From assembly GCF_019456655.1 (NCBI RefSeq), contig NZ_CP080332.1, positions 1,736,001 to 1,800,000 of the forward strand: 64,000 nt of DNA. The letters run 5' to 3'. The notes beneath the pieces are model-generated. The model saw only the letters and a program-made list of their open reading frames with translations. It ran no database searches and was not told the origin of the DNA. Shown here piece by piece: positions 61,686 to 64,000 of the stretch; positions within the stretch are counted from its first letter, which is position 1; every line of letters starts with the position of its first letter. The position numbers and the translations under genes are program-made. Source of the DNA: Mycolicibacterium diernhoferi. Its GTDB lineage: Bacteria > Actinomycetota > Actinomycetes > Mycobacteriales > Mycobacteriaceae.

Positions 61686-62597
61686 TCAGGCCTCTTCGCG
61701 GATTGCCAACCGCTCACAGCACTCGACGAGAGCGCGCAGCTTGGGTTGGTTGCGGTTGACTTCCGGGAAGTACAGGTACAGGCATTCTCCGCCTGGCGTG
61801 TAGCTGCTCAGGGTCGGATGGAGAAGGCCTTGTTCGATCTCGTCCGACGCGTGAAGCATCGAGGAGTAGATCAGCCCTTCACCTTTCACCGCCAGGCGCC
61901 GCATGAGGGCGCCGCTGTTGACGGTGATCTCCGCACTGGGCGAGATCCGCACACTCTGTCCGTGGCTGACGAACTCCCACCGATAGACATCACCCTGCTC
62001 ATCGCGCCGGAGACCGATGCAACGATGTTGCGGGAGTTCCTCGGGTGTTTGTGGCTCTCCGTGAGCCTGAAAGTATTCGGTGGAACCGAGAACGACCCAA
62101 TTGAAAGGTCGTGACACCTGTACGGCGACCATATCGGGATCGATGTATGACCCGATTCTGATGCCCGCGTCGAATCCGGCCGCGGCAAAGTTGGAATGAA
62201 CTTCGGCAACAGTGACATCGAGCCGAAGGCCAGGCCACCCCTCCCTGAGCATCGGTAACACGGGTTCGAAAACGTGTTTCGCAGCGACAGGTTCGATGAT
62301 CAATCGCAGGGTCCCCGTCGGCTGACGACTCCACTGCGACAGTTCCTCGAGGGCGGACCCGATCGTATCGATGGCGGGGCTGATTTGCTGCAGGAGGAAC
62401 TGGCCCTCATCGGTCAGAGAGACATGCCGCGTCGTCCGGTGGAAGAGCGGAAGTTCGACTCGGCGCTCCAGGCTGGCGATCGCTTGGCTGACCGCCCCAG
62501 GGGTTACGCCCAAGCTGTCGGCTGCCGCGCGGAAACTCTTGAACCTGGCGACTTCCAAGAAGACCGAGAGGTGGTCGAGCGGGTCGAGGCGAGACAT
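61686..62597 (-). CDS. LysR-family transcriptional regulator
   Basis: A 303-residue regulator. The wHTH covers about residues 7-65 with FLEVARFKSFRAAADSLGVTPGAVSQAIASLERRV, and the co-inducer domain follows (GTLRLIIEPVAAKHVFEPVLPMLREG...). ATG at 62597 is chosen; a longer frame would run through the intergenic region. It is divergent from the DJ-1/PfpI gene, with 174 bases between the starts, the usual arrangement for a LysR protein and its target. The start RBS is CTCC-complement GGAGTG. The effector may be a reactive electrophile or oxidant, by analogy with DJ-1 functions only. Confidence 0.9.
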   Translation of the reverse strand: MSRLDPLDHLSVFLEVARFKSFRAAADSLGVTPGAVSQAIASLERRVELPLFHRTTRHVSLTDEGQFLLQQISPAIDTIGSALEELSQWSRQPTGTLRLIIEPVAAKHVFEPVLPMLREGWPGLRLDVTVAEVHSNFAAAGFDAGIRIGSYIDPDMVAVQVSRPFNWVVLGSTEYFQAHGEPQTPEELPQHRCIGLRRDEQGDVYRWEFVSHGQSVRISPSAEITVNSGALMRRLAVKGEGLIYSSMLHASDEIEQGLLHPTLSSYTPGGECLYLYFPEVNRNQPKLRALVECCERLAIREEA

Positions 62598-62676
62598 CAA
62601 ACACTCCAGGTTGGTCGGTGGTGCGCACGCAGCTTCCACATCATGTCGCGTCCGGTCGTGGCGGTGTCCAGCCCAG

Positions 62677-62735
62677 CCTATTGATTCCTGTCGATTAGAT
62701 AGTAAAAATGAACAATAGGTGTACGATTGCATCGT
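62677..62735. promoter_or_regulatory. Candidate LysR binding region between LysR and DJ-1/PfpI genes
   Basis: This is one of the most AT-rich stretches in the window. CCTATTGATTC (62677-62687) and GAACAATAGG (62710-62719) form an imperfect inverted repeat, and ACGAT-TGC-ATCGT (62723-62735) is a perfect palindrome. LysR proteins typically bind dyad sites (T-N11-A type) in such divergent gaps. The assignment is by position only. Confidence 0.45.
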
Positions 62736-62771
62736 CTAAGTCAATAATTGGTTCTGTCATGAGGAGAAGTT

Positions 62772-63557
62772 ATGAATCGACGAGGTCAGCCCCTGTTGGC
62801 GTTCGCGGCCGCTGTGGCGTCGGCCGTGTGCGCTGTCGCGTGCACGTCCGTGGAGTCATCAGCAAGTCCCGATGCGCCCGAACGGGTCCTGGTGGTGGTG
62901 TCGAGCCACGACACCAAGGGAGCGGGGCAGGTGGCGGGTTTCTGGTTCCCCGAGTTGACGCATCCGGTGGAGGTCTACGACAAAGCCGGCTTCGAGGTGG
63001 ACATTGCCAGCCCGCAAGGTGGCCTCGCGCCCTTCGATGGCTTCGACCTGCAAGACCCTGTGAATCAATGGTTCTGGACGAATCCGGAATACCGCAACAA
63101 GCTGGGCAACACGCTCAAGCTCTCCGAAGTCGACCCCTCGCGGTACGACGCCGTTCAACTCACGGGCGGTCATGGGCCCATGTGGGACTTCACCCAGAAC
63201 ACTGACCTGAATGACATCGTGCGCGGGATCTACGAGGATGGCGGGGTGGTGAGCGCGGTGTGCCACGGCCCGGCGGGATTGCTCGATATTTCCTTGAGCA
63301 ATGGTGAGAGCCTGATCGCCGGAAGGCATCTCACCGGCTTCACCAACGAAGAGGAAGTCTCTCGGGGTTACGACCAATTGGTGCCCTTCGAACTGGAGAC
63401 CGCGCTCAAAGATCGCGGTGCCGTATTCGAGAGTGCGCCGGCCTTCCAGAATCGGGTCGTCACCGATGGAAGACTCGTGACCGGCCAGAATCCTGCCTCC
63501 GCCCACGACTTCGGCCAAGCTGTCGTCGCCGCGGTCGATGCGGGCAGCAGCTCGTGA
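62772..63557 (+). CDS. Exported DJ-1/PfpI-family protein (type-1 glutamine amidotransferase fold)
   Basis: A 261-residue protein. The first 24 residues form a signal peptide (PLLAFAAAVASAVCAVAC) with an imperfect lipobox, so it may be a lipoprotein with Cys24 lipidated or simply secreted. The mature domain begins ERVLVVVSSHDTKGAGQVAGFWFPELTHPVEVY, and the nucleophile elbow is SAVCHGPAGL with Cys164. An upstream Glu (FPELTHP) and a nearby His complete an Hsp31/HchA-like triad. Members are glyoxalase III/deglycase or chaperone-like proteins in the cytosol; an exported form is uncommon. It is probably controlled by the divergent LysR gene. GAGGAG precedes the ATG. Confidence 0.87.
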   Translation: MNRRGQPLLAFAAAVASAVCAVACTSVESSASPDAPERVLVVVSSHDTKGAGQVAGFWFPELTHPVEVYDKAGFEVDIASPQGGLAPFDGFDLQDPVNQWFWTNPEYRNKLGNTLKLSEVDPSRYDAVQLTGGHGPMWDFTQNTDLNDIVRGIYEDGGVVSAVCHGPAGLLDISLSNGESLIAGRHLTGFTNEEEVSRGYDQLVPFELETALKDRGAVFESAPAFQNRVVTDGRLVTGQNPASAHDFGQAVVAAVDAGSSS

Positions 63558-63926
63558 AGCGTCCGGTTCCTGCCTGGTTCGCGAGACATCGTCCGGGTCT
63601 GCTGCGCGAGCAGGTGACAGTTTTGCCCTGCCCTGCCAGGCCCGCGGTGTGGCCTCCCCGGCGGTCTCCCGCAGGACAGCACATGGGAGGTTCTCGCGCG
63701 CCTGCACGTCGACGGGGATCTGAGTGCTGACGTCTGGCGGCGGAACCAGTTCATCGGCGCGTTGACAAATCGTAAGGCACCTCGGGTGAACAGCTGACAA
63801 CTTGCCATCTCGCGTTGTGCTCGTCACAAGCACACACTTCATTTGCGTGTTCAGCGGTCCAATGTCGGACGCTCAGACACCTTCGGCGCGCGTGTAAGTG
63901 ACAACCAAACCTTTCAAGGAGTGAAT
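63558..63926. other. 369-bp stretch without a recognisable gene
   Basis: No convincing coding frame is seen on either strand. A TTGACA at 63762 could be a -35 box, but no good -10 follows at the right distance. TTGTG-N5-CACAA at 63815-63829 is a perfect inverted repeat that could be an operator of the following gene. Confidence 0.5.
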
Positions 63927-64000
63927 GTGCCGCGATCGTCACCGAGCAAATGGGTAATCCTCGGAATTGCCTACCTAGTGCTGTTGGCAGCGTACGTTCC
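63927..64000 (+). CDS. N-terminal fragment of a membrane protein, probably an MFS transporter
   Basis: The gene starts with GTG at 63927, 5 bases after AAGGAG, and runs off the right edge after 24 codons. The visible reading is VPRSSPSKW, then a hydrophobic helix VILGIAYLVLLAAYV. A short basic N terminus followed at once by TM1 is typical of major facilitator transporters. An ATG two bases earlier (63925) is in another frame that closes at once, so it is not the start. Family and function are otherwise open. Confidence 0.55.
   Translation, partial: MPRSSPSKWVILGIAYLVLLAAYV

Overview
The window looks like chromosomal DNA of a rapidly growing mycobacterium (Mycolicibacterium/Mycobacterium). 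It is uniformly GC-rich, genes often start with GTG or TTG, and stop/start codons overlap by 4 bases in most operons. The left third follows the gene order known in M. tuberculosis around Rv3203 to Rv3193c: adnA, adnB, a K+ channel, nudC, mycoredoxin, uvrD2, whiB7, an ABC1 kinase, a ThiF/cyclodehydratase-like protein, a DUF2342 protein, a PDZ-Lon protein and a UPF0182 membrane protein. The species cannot be named from the sequence alone.

Region 1 (1-21.5 kb) is this conserved block for DNA repair, redox control and antibiotic response. It includes the two-subunit DSB-resecting motor-nuclease AdnAB, the helicase UvrD2, and whiB7 with its long leader (promoter, a 57-codon upstream ORF and an attenuator hairpin). 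Region 2 (21.6-28.7 kb) holds an FAD oxidoreductase, a lone initiator tRNA-fMet with a strong terminator, a PutP-type proline symporter, an MpaB-family oxygenase with a visible promoter/operator, and a divergent FAD-monooxygenase/TetR pair.

Region 3 (28.7-46.8 kb) is the most distinctive part. It is a divergent sugar regulon of about 18 kb. Leftward runs a ChvE/MmsAB-type sugar ABC importer, a small DUF3263-like protein, galT, galK and galM. Rightward runs a YtfQ/YtfR/YtfT/YjfF-type importer, a LacI-family repressor, araB, araD, araA and a zinc dehydrogenase. The 283-bp gap between them carries two near-identical 16-bp palindromes of LacI type, one for each operon; the rightward one lies on the -10 box of a good promoter. 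I infer co-ordinated use of L-arabinose and galactose, the two sugars of plant arabinogalactan.

Region 4 (46.9-64 kb) is typical mycobacterial accessory metabolism and regulation: an MFS exporter, an SDR with a divergent MmyB-type regulator, a TetR-P450 operon, an AraC regulator with a 13-bp duplication at its start, a 36-residue zinc-ribbon microprotein, an MBL-fold hydrolase, acyl-CoA thioesterase II, heme oxygenase and an alpha/beta hydrolase. These are followed by a four-gene operon (Baeyer-Villiger monooxygenase, TetR, NtaA-like monooxygenase, LLM oxidoreductase), then a LysR regulator divergent from a secreted DJ-1/PfpI protein. The right end has a 369-bp stretch without a recognisable gene and then the start of a membrane protein. 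I saw no insertion sequence, prophage, CRISPR array or rRNA.
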